The notes beneath the pieces are model-generated. The model searched no databases and was not told the DNA's origin. It worked only from the letters and a program-made list of their open reading frames with translations. Below are positions 35,736-45,135 of a stretch of 64,000 bases of DNA, piece after piece. The DNA is from UBA11865 sp963749825. GTDB taxonomy: Bacteria > Chloroflexota > Anaerolineae > Promineifilales > Promineifilaceae. Location: NCBI GenBank assembly GCA_963749825.1, contig CAVVOI010000003.1:23498-87497 (forward strand). Direction: 5' to 3'. Each line of letters opens with the position of its first letter. Within the stretch, counting starts at the first letter, position 1. Both the position numbers and the translations under genes were made by a program.

Positions 35736-36669
35736 TATTTTTCTGGCCGCGTCCAACTAAACTTAGGAGCAAACCTCGCACGGAATGCAAGATAACGCCT
35801 GTAGAAAAGGAAATCGTGCCGACGATGACCAGGAAAACGCTGATCAGAGCGTAACCGACGGCCAGAGTTCGGATCCGGCCGTAAATGTCGACCACATAGG
35901 CGCCAAGAGCACTGCCGGCCAGCATTAGGATCAAGCCCACCACGCCAAAAAAGAGCAACGGCCGGTACTGGCCTACCATTTGCAAAATACCGTTTAGAAC
36001 GAGCAGGCCATGTTGCCATACAGGCCTTTTGGGCTTGTCCTCATAGCGAATGGTAATAGGCACTTCTCTTACCCTCAGGCCCATGGACTGGGCCAGGAAC
36101 TGCATCTCGGATTCGACCGAAAAGCCTCTCGAACTGAACGCCAGTGATTCCAGAGCCGGGCGAGAAAATGCCCTGAAACCACTCTGCGAATCGGTGAGAG
36201 CGATGCCAGAGAGTAAATTAGTGAGCGTGTTGAATGCTTTGTGACCCCAAATGCGGTGCAAGGGTACCTGGCTAGTGTTTTCAACGTAACGCGAGCCCAC
36301 CACTAGATCGGCTTCACCATTGGAGACCGGCAGAATCACGGCGTTCATATCCTCAGGTAAATGCTGACCATCTCCATCAAAGGTCACCACCACATCCGCA
36401 CCCATATTGCGCGCAGCATTAAAGCCGGAATTAAGGGCGACCCCTTTGCCTTGGTTTTCTTTGTGTTGAACCACTTTAGCCCCGGCAGCCTTGGCGATTT
36501 CGGCCGTTCTATCAGTCGAGCCGTCGTCGACCACAATCACCAGATCAGTGTAATGAAGGCTTTTCAGGACGACACTACCGATGAATCGCTCCTCATTGAA
36601 AGCCGGTATAACGGCTATCAGCTTCTGCCCCTTTAACTGACTCGTCTGGTTACCATTCATTTTTGACAT
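35728..36669 (-). CDS. Glycosyltransferase family 2, polyprenyl-phosphate (DPM1-like) type with two C-terminal membrane helices
   Basis: This 313-residue enzyme has LIAVIPAFNEERFIGSVV, VIVVDDGSTDRTAEIA, the metal-binding VVTFDGDGQHLPEDM (DxD) and SGFRAFSRPALESL, the pattern of dolichyl/polyprenyl-phosphate mannose synthases. Two membrane helices follow (LLFFGVVGLILMLAGSALG and YALISVFLVIVGTISF). It would load a sugar onto undecaprenyl phosphate for GT-C-type enzymes such as the one at 27701. It is the first gene of the minus-strand glycan operon; GAGGGG lies 4 nt before ATG 36669. Confidence 0.92.
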   Translation of the reverse strand: MSKMNGNQTSQLKGQKLIAVIPAFNEERFIGSVVLKSLHYTDLVIVVDDGSTDRTAEIAKAAGAKVVQHKENQGKGVALNSGFNAARNMGADVVVTFDGDGQHLPEDMNAVILPVSNGEADLVVGSRYVENTSQVPLHRIWGHKAFNTLTNLLSGIALTDSQSGFRAFSRPALESLAFSSRGFSVESEMQFLAQSMGLRVREVPITIRYEDKPKRPVWQHGLLVLNGILQMVGQYRPLLFFGVVGLILMLAGSALGAYVVDIYGRIRTLAVGYALISVFLVIVGTISFSTGVILHSVRGLLLSLVGRGQKNSD

Positions 36670-37158
36670 CGTGCCCCTCTATTTTTCTCAAAGTTGCCGG
36701 CACTGAATTACTGCTGCCTAAAGAAGGAGATTGATCCTCTATTGATTCTCTTTCGAAGGCGTGCTCCGCCCTTCCGACATAACATCTAGTCTAATTTGCT
36801 TTCCTTGCGATGTAACCGGTAGTGTTTTTGGGCTCTAAATAAGCCCAGAGCATTTCTTTCCGGCACACACATTGTTATCTAGTTCTACCGTTTGTTAGGT
36901 GCCGAACAGCCTCTTTTTATCGAGAAGACCGCCGTGGTTCGGCCGGTAGATCATTGTCCTGAGATGTAAGAGCAACAACGCTTTTAGCCAACAATAATCA
37001 AGTTTGTTCGATGGACGTCAAATGAAGCCTGGGTCTCCCTCGCCAAAGGAACTCAAGGAACCAAAGTTTTTCCATTTGATACTGAGCGCTTTTCAGCCGC
37101 ACCTGTCCAACAACCTCATTTACCAAAGCCTTGTTACGTCAAAGCTGCTTCGTCCGAA
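36670..37158. other. Non-coding region upstream of the glycan operon
   Basis: The 489 bp should hold the promoter of the minus-strand glycan operon. A 6-bp hairpin TGGGCT/AGCCCA lies at 36829-36847 but has no T-run on the correct side. No coding frame looks real. Confidence 0.35.
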
Positions 37159-37362
37159 TCAACCGACTTTCTGAAGATCATCGGTCAATGTCTGGGCGAA
37201 CCATTCATCCAAAACTTTCTTTGAGAAACGCCAAACGCCACCTACTTTTCGGGCTGGCAATCGCCCTTCTCTGGCTAAGCGGCATATGGTTGACTCGGCT
37301 AATTTGAGATATTCAGATACCTCTTGCACGGTCATGACAGCGCCGGAGCTATTTTCTGACAA
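37159..37362 (-). CDS. Excisionase-family (HTH_17) DNA-binding protein
   Basis: This is a 67-residue winged-helix protein of the excisionase/MerR-like HTH_17 group. MTVQEVSEYLKLAESTICRL and AREGRLPARKVGGVWRFSKK form the helix-turn-helix and wing. TTG 37362 is chosen as start because AAGGAGG lies 6 nt upstream; ATG 37392 would place that site inside the gene. Such proteins regulate mobile-element excision or act as small promoters' regulators. It stands alone between two long non-coding stretches, with no integrase nearby. Confidence 0.85.
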   Translation of the reverse strand: MSENSSGAVMTVQEVSEYLKLAESTICRLAREGRLPARKVGGVWRFSKKVLDEWFAQTLTDDLQKVG

Positions 37363-37392
37363 GAATGACCTCCTTGCGGGATGTTGGTCCAT

Positions 37393-38138
37393 TATGATAT
37401 TGCTACTAATTTTCCGGCGACGTTGGCAGAGAAAATTACTTTACATAGTATTAGATTGGTGGAATTGAAAAGATATAGTACGACCATCCCACACTATGTC
37501 TTTTGCCCTCAATTCTGTAGGAATTTTGTATGGTTTGGACCAACTATGATCAGATCTGTCTAATTCTGGTCAGATCTATCAGAAAAAATCCAGCCGCTGC
37601 TACAATCGCTTGGGTATTGAGTTCCCACTGGGATTTCGTCCATTTTTCCCCACCCTGGCACAAACGAGAAGCCTAATTGATATAATCTCTCGAACTTCTG
37701 GAAGAATTGTCCCGCCAAGCTGGATGCCTGGGCGGAAATGGCACAATTAAGCGTAGAAGAGCGTTCAGTAGCGCAAGAAGAACCAATTTTGCATGCAGAC
37801 CGAATATGGGTATCTCCCAGATTTAAATGTAATAGTCCGCTAAGTCAATCATACCTCTAGGAAATTTGATCTTGTTGATAGACATTAAGTCATCTTTTTG
37901 GAGCTTCCAGATGGCTACTCCACATCGAGGGACTAGGCTCTTAACGGACTTTCACGCACGTTTCTGGGAGATACCCAATCAAGGGACCTCGCGCTCATTG
38001 TTTCAGGACCTTGGGCATCGTGTTTACTAGTATGGCGAAACGATGGTCCCGAATGATATGTTAAGCTTCATTCTTTGCATTTGATGTCTTACGCTGTATT
38101 CTGTTCTTATCTATTCCATCATCGGTAGGTTACAGAAC
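37393..38138. other. 746-bp non-coding region with repeats
   Basis: No gene is visible. The region has two copies of TCAGATCT at 37550-37557 and 37570-37577, and a 171-bp inverted-repeat element at 37807-37977. It lies between the HTH gene and the HD-domain gene. Confidence 0.5.
37807..37977. mobile_element. 171-bp inverted-repeat (MITE-like) element
   Basis: The ends TGGGTATCTCCCAGA (37807-37821) and TCTGGGAGATACCCA (37963-37977) are perfect 15-bp inverted repeats. After a 12-nt mismatch block the similarity resumes as AGTCCGCTAAG against CTTAACGGACT, giving about 38-bp imperfect ends. No coding frame is inside. No clear target duplication is seen. Confidence 0.65.
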
Positions 38139-40406
38139 ATGTTAGAGCGTTTGGACCGCTGGGTTTCGGCCCGGCTCCGCCAGGAAATCGAAGACCGTTA
38201 TTACGCCAAAGTAAACAAGCAGGCCCGTTTCGAGCACCTAATTAACGATCCCAGTTTTTTGGCTGCACCGGACAAACACGTCGGCCTTTTCTCCGATCAC
38301 GGCGTCCTCCATGTACGCGATGTGGCTAATCAGATTCTGGATGTCCTGGACAACTGCCACGGCGTGCTTATCCCGCAACGGGACCCGCAACGGTTTGGTT
38401 TTATGCAAGGATATGGGGTCCTGGTGGCTTACTTCCATGATATCGGCATGGTTGACTTCTCCGATTTCGGCCGGGCTATGCATCCAGAATTCGCCGCCCA
38501 GGCACTCTTTGATCCCGACCTTGATGACCTAGTTGAATTGATCTGGGCTGATAATAGTGGCGGCCTGGCCTGGCACCTAAGCACGTTAAACGACCGAGGA
38601 TTATTGGAACAAGATCCTGTCATCGTTTTGCGGGAGATGTTGTCGCTCCAGGTTTGTCATAGCAAGAGTAAAGTGCCCGTAGCCAATCTGAATGATCCAG
38701 TACGGCTACGCGACCTGATGCTGGCGACGATAGGCACAAATTTGGATTATCACTATGCTGAACAACAGCGACAGACAGCCGAACGCGAACTAAGAGAAGG
38801 CAGTGGTGAAGAGTCCGACAAATGGAAGGAGGTTAAGGCTGCGGCCGAGGTCAGGATGGCGGCATATGATGAAGCGGAACGCCGCAACCCCAATGTAGAT
38901 CGCTTTTACGACTGCCTACCGAGTGACGCCTATCGCTGGCTCATCTCCGAACAGCCGGATCTGCAGGCACTAGTCGAGGACGTGGTCGACACTCTGCGGG
39001 CGTTACGATCGGCCGACGCCTTGCGAAAACGGGGCACGGTTCTGGTGACCTCGGGCACTTATGAGATCTTTGTCGACCACAGGCAAGGCAGCGCGATCTA
39101 TGCCTTGCGTTTGGGCGAAGATCAAATGTTTCTGTTGGAGATGAAAGATCCCATTAGCGCCGGTGAAGCGAATATCGCCAGCAGCGAATTAGATCCTGGC
39201 GGCGATCTGCGCATTTCTTTCCACCGTGGGGCTTTCAGCGATTCCGTCGGCCAGGATTTTGCCGTCTATTGCGCCGCCATTATTATTCATGATATTCAGA
39301 GCGATGTCATTGAAAGCTTTTATCGTCCAACGGCCGTCCCAGAGTTGAAGCCGGCAAGCGAGATGACTATCCTGATAGAAGAGACAGACGACAATCTATC
39401 CTTCACCGAATTGGTGAAAATGAAATTGGAGGATCTAGCTCCCCAAGTCAGTAAGCGGGTGAGATTAGTGCCTTCCTTGAAGCGTGCGCATCCCCTGGAA
39501 AGAGCCCGGTATTTGGCCGCGGATCCTGTAGCCTGGGATATTCAAGCCCGCCGCAATTTACTGGCCTATGTGAGCCAATCGGGTCATCCGGTAGAGAGGA
39601 TCGATCTTGAGCGGGCCTTTGAGACTGTACGCATTGCGACCCTAAACGCCGGGGATGTCCTGTTAGAAGGCACGGCTACATCGACTTTTGTTTATGTGCC
39701 CCTGGGCCCGGGGCTGAAGATCATGCCCGTGGCCGGATACCAGTCGATCAACACACCTCCCTTTGTATTGCTTGGGTTGACGGGTGTCGTCCGTGACGCG
39801 GAGCGCAACGCAACCATTGTCGCCGAGCGGAATGTTCGCGTTTTGATCATTCCCAAGTCACCTTATCTAAGATATTGGCATCACACGCTTTCGTTGGAAG
39901 CTTTCCAGCAAAGCATTACTGAAACGCGGTTTGCCGGCCCCAATGAGTCCAGGTTGATACCCCAGTTGAAGAAGCGTCTTTTGCTCCAGAGCGTCCCCCT
40001 ATTCAATTCACTGGATGAGGCTGCTTTCACAGAGCTATTGGCCCAGGTTCAAGAAGCTCAAGTTGTGGCCGGGGAGACGCTTTTCGAAAAAGGGGCTGTT
40101 GGCCGGAGCCTGTATGTCGTCGCAGAAGGATCATTAACCATCCATGATGGCGACCTGACATTGCGCCAGTTAGGTCCAGGCGACGTTTTTGGGGAATTAG
40201 CAGTCATAACACCTGAGCCACGCATGGCCAGCGTTACGGCTAGGGAGGACAGTTTGCTTCTCCGCCTAAAGCAGCAGGCTTTGGACAATCTTATCGAAAC
40301 AAATCCCTCTTTGGCCAGCGGGATTATCAAAATGTTGGCCAAATACGTGCGCGATCTGGCGGCTGAGCTAACGAAGCTCAACGGGCGAGAGGTAATGATC
40401 TCGTAA
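38139..40406 (+). CDS. HD-domain protein with cyclic-nucleotide-binding domains
   Basis: This 755-residue soluble protein begins with an HD phosphohydrolase-like domain (residues ~45-300), with FSDHGVLHVRDVANQI and His100-Asp101 in YFHDIGMVDFSDFG. The middle includes SADALRKRGTVLVTSGT. A degenerate cyclic-nucleotide-binding-like fold at about 480-590 (IATLNAGDVLLEGTATSTFV) is followed by a clear one at about 620-745: VPLFNSLDEAAFTELL, AGETLFEKGAVGRSLYVVAE, FGELAVITPEPRMASVTARE. This suggests a hydrolase or nucleotide sensor gated by cAMP/cGMP-like ligands, but reaction and ligand are inference. It is transcribed alone. The following T8 run may help termination. Confidence 0.8.
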   Translation: MLERLDRWVSARLRQEIEDRYYAKVNKQARFEHLINDPSFLAAPDKHVGLFSDHGVLHVRDVANQILDVLDNCHGVLIPQRDPQRFGFMQGYGVLVAYFHDIGMVDFSDFGRAMHPEFAAQALFDPDLDDLVELIWADNSGGLAWHLSTLNDRGLLEQDPVIVLREMLSLQVCHSKSKVPVANLNDPVRLRDLMLATIGTNLDYHYAEQQRQTAERELREGSGEESDKWKEVKAAAEVRMAAYDEAERRNPNVDRFYDCLPSDAYRWLISEQPDLQALVEDVVDTLRALRSADALRKRGTVLVTSGTYEIFVDHRQGSAIYALRLGEDQMFLLEMKDPISAGEANIASSELDPGGDLRISFHRGAFSDSVGQDFAVYCAAIIIHDIQSDVIESFYRPTAVPELKPASEMTILIEETDDNLSFTELVKMKLEDLAPQVSKRVRLVPSLKRAHPLERARYLAADPVAWDIQARRNLLAYVSQSGHPVERIDLERAFETVRIATLNAGDVLLEGTATSTFVYVPLGPGLKIMPVAGYQSINTPPFVLLGLTGVVRDAERNATIVAERNVRVLIIPKSPYLRYWHHTLSLEAFQQSITETRFAGPNESRLIPQLKKRLLLQSVPLFNSLDEAAFTELLAQVQEAQVVAGETLFEKGAVGRSLYVVAEGSLTIHDGDLTLRQLGPGDVFGELAVITPEPRMASVTAREDSLLLRLKQQALDNLIETNPSLASGIIKMLAKYVRDLAAELTKLNGREVMIS

Positions 40407-40482
40407 TTAGAGGTAACAATCTGATTTTTTTTGGACCTCGGGCAGACTTGGGCTGGGGCTGGCCTTTTTAGGCGGCGTCACT

Positions 40483-40731
40483 GTGAGCGCCTTTTGGACC
40501 CTGATGTTCTTATTCGAAAGTGAACTTTGGTGGGCTTTCTGGATGGTTGGTATGGCTCTCAGCGAGTTGGGCCTGGTCATCTTCGGCTGGAGTGCCTTCA
40601 AACATAGACTCCTGCCACGGTGGAATTCATTGCCGCTGGTTGCCGGGGGCCTGGCTTTGGCGATTCATATCGCCGGCATCGCCAGCCTGCTCTTCGGCAG
40701 CGAGCCTAATAGGATGGCGTTTAAGCATTAA
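40483..40731 (+). CDS. Small membrane protein, possibly a fragment
   Basis: This 82-residue frame from GTG 40483 has two or three hydrophobic segments (AFWTLMFLFESELWWAFWMV and LVAGGLALAIHIAGIASLLF). The open frame extends upstream without a start (LGLGLAFLGGV), so the N-terminus may have been lost, possibly through a frame change at the T8 run at 40425-40432. No family is recognised. Confidence 0.45.
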   Translation: MSAFWTLMFLFESELWWAFWMVGMALSELGLVIFGWSAFKHRLLPRWNSLPLVAGGLALAIHIAGIASLLFGSEPNRMAFKH

Positions 40732-40970
40732 AAGGACGGAAACGTACGCTAAGCCAGATTCGCAACATAATTGACGCGATAATGTTGAATATGTTGCCGA
40801 AAACGATACTAGACGGGCAGTTTTTTTGAAAAACCACTTGCTTAACGGCCGATTTTTCCGCAACATAACTCTCTCAGCAGGCATATCAGGTTGAATCTTG
40901 GGTCAAAAGAGGTTGCATGGCCCTCAAAATGCCCTAGCGTACAGTTTCGTCCCTTTGCTCCATAAACCCC

Positions 40971-41501
40971 GTCTTGATCGGCGTTTTCCTGTCTTTCATC
41001 GACTTCATCTATAGCTCTTCCAAAGACGTACAATTGTTCGCCTTACGGCACACAGAGACGGGCACTTTTGTTGAGGAGCCGGCCCCGGCCGAGCTAGAAG
41101 ATAATAGCGTGACTATCGTTTTCGCCCGTGGAAACACCTACTTCGCCGCGGCACGGACCGTTCAGGAATTACTCCCCTCGGCCAAAGACGCCCATCGATC
41201 TGTGGTAATTGGCCGCATGCGCGGCACCGAACAGTTCGGCAGCACCCTTATCACCGTTCTGGAACGGTATGCTGGCGAACTGCGAGCCAATGGCGGCCGG
41301 TTGATGTTGTCCGGCATCCACGAGAATGTGCTGGCGCAGTTGTTACGCACCGAGACGACAGAAGACATCCCCGAGGACGCTATCTTCATGGCCACGCCAA
41401 CTGTGGGTGAATCCACGAAAGCAGCCCTGGCAGCGGCCGAGGCCTGGCTAGCAGAGCAAGGAGACGATGAGGCGGCCGGGCCAGAGGAAAATCACAAATA
41501 G
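40971..41501 (+). pseudogene. C-terminal remnant of a SulP-family anion transporter (STAS domain)
   Basis: The frame starts abruptly with LIGVFLSFIDFIYSSSKDVQ, which in SulP transporters is the end of the last membrane helix leading into the STAS domain. The STAS part follows (NSVTIVFARGNTYFAAARTV, then LMLSGIHENVLAQLLRTET). All the preceding membrane helices are missing; the upstream 200 bp do not encode them. The first usable start is TTG 40974. It is therefore probably a deletion remnant; a freestanding STAS protein is the alternative. Confidence 0.75.
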
Positions 41502-41963
41502 TCAAATAATGGCCTGAAAGATGGCTGATTTACTAATCAGGATTAGACTATAGGTGAGATTGTCTATTATCAACACATGATATGGAGGTGACACGATGAT
41601 GAGAGGCGGAAGAGGTCGTGGGCGCACGGCTGCCCAATTGCGCAAATCCCGGAGTATATGACTGACATACTGTCCTGCAGTCGCTACCCAAAAGACATTA
41701 TTTATTGTCCCTGGAGATGGCTGGCAGGTGATCTTAGCCTACTTTGCTTAGGGTGGTTTCACCGATGCCGCCTGTATCGAAGCGTAGTCCATCGACGCAC
41801 TTCGGGTTGACTTGATACCCCTGGACCGTAATTTGTGCACCGTGCTGCGGGGTATGGCCTGATCCCCTATTTATTTATACCTGCATGCAGCCCTGAACAA
41901 ATTCTCCCTTCCGGTATACAATCCGGCCAGATCGTACTTACCTACTGATTGGACAGAATATCT
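41502..41963. other. Non-coding region with one short open frame
   Basis: Apart from the 21-codon frame at 41596, nothing gene-like is visible. No promoter could be confidently assigned to the SNF2 gene that follows. Confidence 0.35.
41596..41661 (+). CDS. 21-codon short ORF with strong ribosome site
   Basis: ATGATG at 41596 is preceded by GGAGGTG at 5-6 nt, an ideal site. The product is basic (MMRGGRGRGRTAAQLRKSRS plus Ile) and ends at TGA 41661. It may be a real small peptide or the 5' stump of a deleted gene. Nothing else supports it. Confidence 0.25.
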   Translation: MMRGGRGRGRTAAQLRKSRSI

Positions 41964-44900
41964 ATGCAAGTCTTACACGTCCATTGGCTTGCACCAACCC
42001 AACCGGGTGCTGCCGGCCGGTTAATTATCTGGTCGGAAACGGCCCCTGCAGGCCAGCCTAAACGCGATCGGCGAAAAAAATCAGCCCAACCCCACCCTTT
42101 CGCCACGGACACCGGTGAGCTGCGGAGGCTGCTGGACCAAACGGACCTACCGGGTAAGTCGCCAGAAGATACCCTAACCCTATGGCTGCCCACGGACCTC
42201 CGGGGCCCTGTCCCCTCGCCGGAGCTACTCCACGATTGGCAGACAGATGATAGCCCGCCGGAGTTATTACCCTGGTCGGTTAACGGCCTCCGCCTGGAAG
42301 CTGGTCAAGCGCTTCACTTTTTCAGCTATTGGCAACAGCAGACCCTGCCGCCAGGGATACGCCTGGGAGCTGCCGCCGGTTTTTGGCAGATTGTTTTCCT
42401 CTTCACCCTGGAGATCCTGGCCCGGCAGCTAGTGCGCCCAACCCTGATCGAAGTTCGGGACAAGCAGGATCTGCGGTATGAAGCGCGTTGGCAACCAGTT
42501 CTCGACGGTGAAGAGGATGTCCTTCGTTTGGCCCAGTTGGCTGCGGCTATGCCGCCCGTCTGTCGTGCCGCGACCGAAAACCCCGATGAGACGATTCCCG
42601 CCCGGGCCATCCTCGACACCTTTGTCAACCATCTGGTAGACGCAGCCGCGCGCCAATGGGGCGCCAGGCAAGAACTGTACCTGCCAACCGGGGGCGATCC
42701 AGCTGCGGCCTGGCTGCGGGCCTTATTCGCCGCCGATCCGGCGGTGCGAGCAGCGCCGGCCCAGTTGCAACACCTGGCCAGCAGCTATGGGGCTTGGGAG
42801 CGAACCCTTACGGTGGCCGGCGATAAACATTACCGCGTGGCTTTCCGCCTTGAAGCGCCCGGCCAACAAACCACAGAACAACCGGGCAAGGAAGAAGCAG
42901 CCTGGCAACTCCATTACCTCCTGCAGGCGCGGGACGATGCCAGCCTGCTGGTGCCGGCCGGCGAGGTGTGGAAAACCGAGGGCAGTGTCCTGGGCGTTTT
43001 GGACCGCCATTTTGATCGGCCTCAGGAACGTTTGTTAACCGGCTTAGGCTATGCCGCCCGCTTTTTTTACCCCATCCAGCGCAGCCTGCAACGACGTGAT
43101 CCCGATACGATTCCTCTAACCACGACCGAAGCCTATGCCTTTCTGCGCGAGTGCGCGCCTCATTTGCAGCAAGCCGGCTTCGGCCTGCTCGTCCCACCCT
43201 GGTGGAATAAGCCCGGTAAACGGCTGGGCGTCCGCTTGAAACTGGGCCGGCCGTCACAGGTGAGCGGGGCAACGCCGGTTTCCTCCGGTCAAATGAACCT
43301 GGACAACCTGATCCGCTATCGATGGGAACTATCGCTCGGCGACACGACCCTCACCCGCGAGGAGTTTGATGCGCTAGTGGCTCTCAAGTCGCCGCTGGTC
43401 CAAATCCGCGGTCAATGGGTCCAGCTGGACCCGGAGCAAATCGAATCCGCGATTCGCTTCTGGCAAGAGCAAGAGGTGGAAGGGACCTTATCGTTGCCGG
43501 AAGCGCTGCGCTTGGGTGTGGCCGGGCAGCAAACACATGATGGCCTGCCGGTCGACGAAGTGGCCCTGGACGATTGGCTGACCGGCTGGCTCGACCGGCT
43601 ACAAGGGGATGAAAAACTTGAAGTGCTGCCGACGCCGGCCGGTGTATCGGCCACGTTACGGCCCTATCAGCAATATGGCTACTCCTGGCTTCACTTTGCC
43701 AGGCGCTGGGCGTTGGGTGTTATCCTGGCCGACGATATGGGACTGGGCAAGACGATTCAGACGCTGGCCCTGATCCAACGGTTGAAAGAGGAAATGGGCG
43801 CCCTGCCGGCGCCTATTCTCCTGATTTGTCCGACCTCGGTGGTGACCAACTGGGATCAGGAGCGCGGCCGCTTTACGCCGGAGATAACGGCGTTGATTCA
43901 CCAGGGCAGCGACCGCCAGCAGGGCGCTGCTTTTCAGGCCACTGCCCGCGAAGCGGACATGGTGTTAACCAGCTACGCGCTGGCCAGGCGGGATAGCGAC
44001 GCACTGCAACAGGTGGACTGGTTTGGCGTGGTGCTGGACGAGGCCCAGAACATCAAGAACCCCAATACGAAGCAGGCACGGGTTATTCGCAGTTTACCGG
44101 CCGGTTTCCGCCTGGCTCTCACCGGCACGCCGGTTGAGAACCGCTTGTCGGAGCTGTGGTCGATCCTCAACTTTCTTAATCCCGGCTTTCTTGGCGGACA
44201 GAAGAAGTTCCGGCAGGACTTTGCCATCCCCATCGAGAAACATGGCGACGATGAGGCTGCCCGGCGACTGCGAGCGCTAACCCAGCCGTTTATCCTGCGC
44301 CGGGTCAAGACCGACCCCAGCGTTATTCAAGATCTGCCGGACAAACAAGAGATGAAGGTCTATTGTCACCTTAGCGAAGAACAGGCGACGCTGTATGAAG
44401 CGGTTGTCCGTGACGCCTTGGAGGCCATTGACGAGCAAGAGGGGGATGGCATCGTCCGTAAAGGACTGGTGCTGAGCATGCTCATGCAGCTCAAACAGGT
44501 CTGCAACCACCCGGCCCAATACTTGCATGAGACGGCGGCTTACAATCCCTTTGAAGACCAGGAGCGGAGCGGCAAACTGCGCCGTCTCCACGCCTTGCTC
44601 GACGAAATATTAGCCGGAGGCGATCGCCTGCTCATTTTCAGCCAGTTCACGGAGATGGCCGGGCTGCTCAAGCAATACATCCAGGAACGATTTGGCGTCC
44701 CCGCACTCTATCTGCACGGCGGCGTCCCGGCTAAGAAGCGGGCAACCCTGGTCGAACAGTTTCAGAGCGACCAGGGGCCGCCCGTTTTCCTGTTGTCGCT
44801 CAGAGCTGGCGGCACGGGTCTGAACCTGACCCGTGCCAACCACGTCTTCCACTTTGATCGCTGGTGGAATCCAGCGGTGGAAGATCAGGCTACTGATCGG

Positions 44901-45095
44901 GCTTTCCGCATTGGCCAGACAAAGAATGTCCTGGTGCATAAATTCGTTTGCCTGGGGACGCTGGAGGAACGCCTTGATGCGCTGATCGAAGAGAAGAAGG
45001 CCTTGGCCGAAAGCATCGTCGGCAGCGGCGAGAAGTGGTTGACGGAGATGTCTACGGCCCAATTACGCGAGATGGTGAAGCTAAGGCAGGAGTAA
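41964..45095 (+). CDS. SNF2/SWI2-family DEAD/H helicase
   Basis: This 1043-residue ATP-dependent DNA translocase has an N-terminal SNF2-associated region (residues ~1-540), then the helicase core. Walker A is ADDMGLGKTIQTLAL (Lys596), Walker B is LDEAQNIKN (DEAQ 692-695), motif III LALTGTPVENRLSELW. The C-terminal helicase half has LIFSQFTEMAGLLKQYIQ, LSLRAGGTGLNLTRANHVFH and DQATDRAFRIGQTKNV. Bacterial members are RapA- or HelZ-like remodelers. ATG 41964 is used; a TTG 15 nt earlier is less likely. It is followed after 40 bp by a SWIM zinc-finger gene, a common bacterial pairing. Confidence 0.95.
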   Translation: MQVLHVHWLAPTQPGAAGRLIIWSETAPAGQPKRDRRKKSAQPHPFATDTGELRRLLDQTDLPGKSPEDTLTLWLPTDLRGPVPSPELLHDWQTDDSPPELLPWSVNGLRLEAGQALHFFSYWQQQTLPPGIRLGAAAGFWQIVFLFTLEILARQLVRPTLIEVRDKQDLRYEARWQPVLDGEEDVLRLAQLAAAMPPVCRAATENPDETIPARAILDTFVNHLVDAAARQWGARQELYLPTGGDPAAAWLRALFAADPAVRAAPAQLQHLASSYGAWERTLTVAGDKHYRVAFRLEAPGQQTTEQPGKEEAAWQLHYLLQARDDASLLVPAGEVWKTEGSVLGVLDRHFDRPQERLLTGLGYAARFFYPIQRSLQRRDPDTIPLTTTEAYAFLRECAPHLQQAGFGLLVPPWWNKPGKRLGVRLKLGRPSQVSGATPVSSGQMNLDNLIRYRWELSLGDTTLTREEFDALVALKSPLVQIRGQWVQLDPEQIESAIRFWQEQEVEGTLSLPEALRLGVAGQQTHDGLPVDEVALDDWLTGWLDRLQGDEKLEVLPTPAGVSATLRPYQQYGYSWLHFARRWALGVILADDMGLGKTIQTLALIQRLKEEMGALPAPILLICPTSVVTNWDQERGRFTPEITALIHQGSDRQQGAAFQATAREADMVLTSYALARRDSDALQQVDWFGVVLDEAQNIKNPNTKQARVIRSLPAGFRLALTGTPVENRLSELWSILNFLNPGFLGGQKKFRQDFAIPIEKHGDDEAARRLRALTQPFILRRVKTDPSVIQDLPDKQEMKVYCHLSEEQATLYEAVVRDALEAIDEQEGDGIVRKGLVLSMLMQLKQVCNHPAQYLHETAAYNPFEDQERSGKLRRLHALLDEILAGGDRLLIFSQFTEMAGLLKQYIQERFGVPALYLHGGVPAKKRATLVEQFQSDQGPPVFLLSLRAGGTGLNLTRANHVFHFDRWWNPAVEDQATDRAFRIGQTKNVLVHKFVCLGTLEERLDALIEEKKALAESIVGSGEKWLTEMSTAQLREMVKLRQE

Positions 45096-45101
45096 GAAGG
45101 C

Positions 45102-45126
45102 AGAAGGCAGACGCTTTCTGCCTTCT
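45102..45126. repeat. Short hairpin of AGAAGGCAG heptamer-type repeat
   Basis: AGAAGGCAG (45102-45110) and CTGCCTTCT (45118-45126) form a 9-bp stem with a 7-nt loop between the SNF2 and SWIM genes. AAGGCAG is repeated twice on the left arm, as in short tandem heptamer repeats. There is no T-run, so read-through is expected. Confidence 0.6.
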
Positions 45127-45135
45127 GAATGAACT

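Noticed and set aside
36829..36847. Terminator near the glycan operon start
   Set aside because: The hairpin has a T-run before instead of after the stem on the plus strand, and an A-run on the minus strand.
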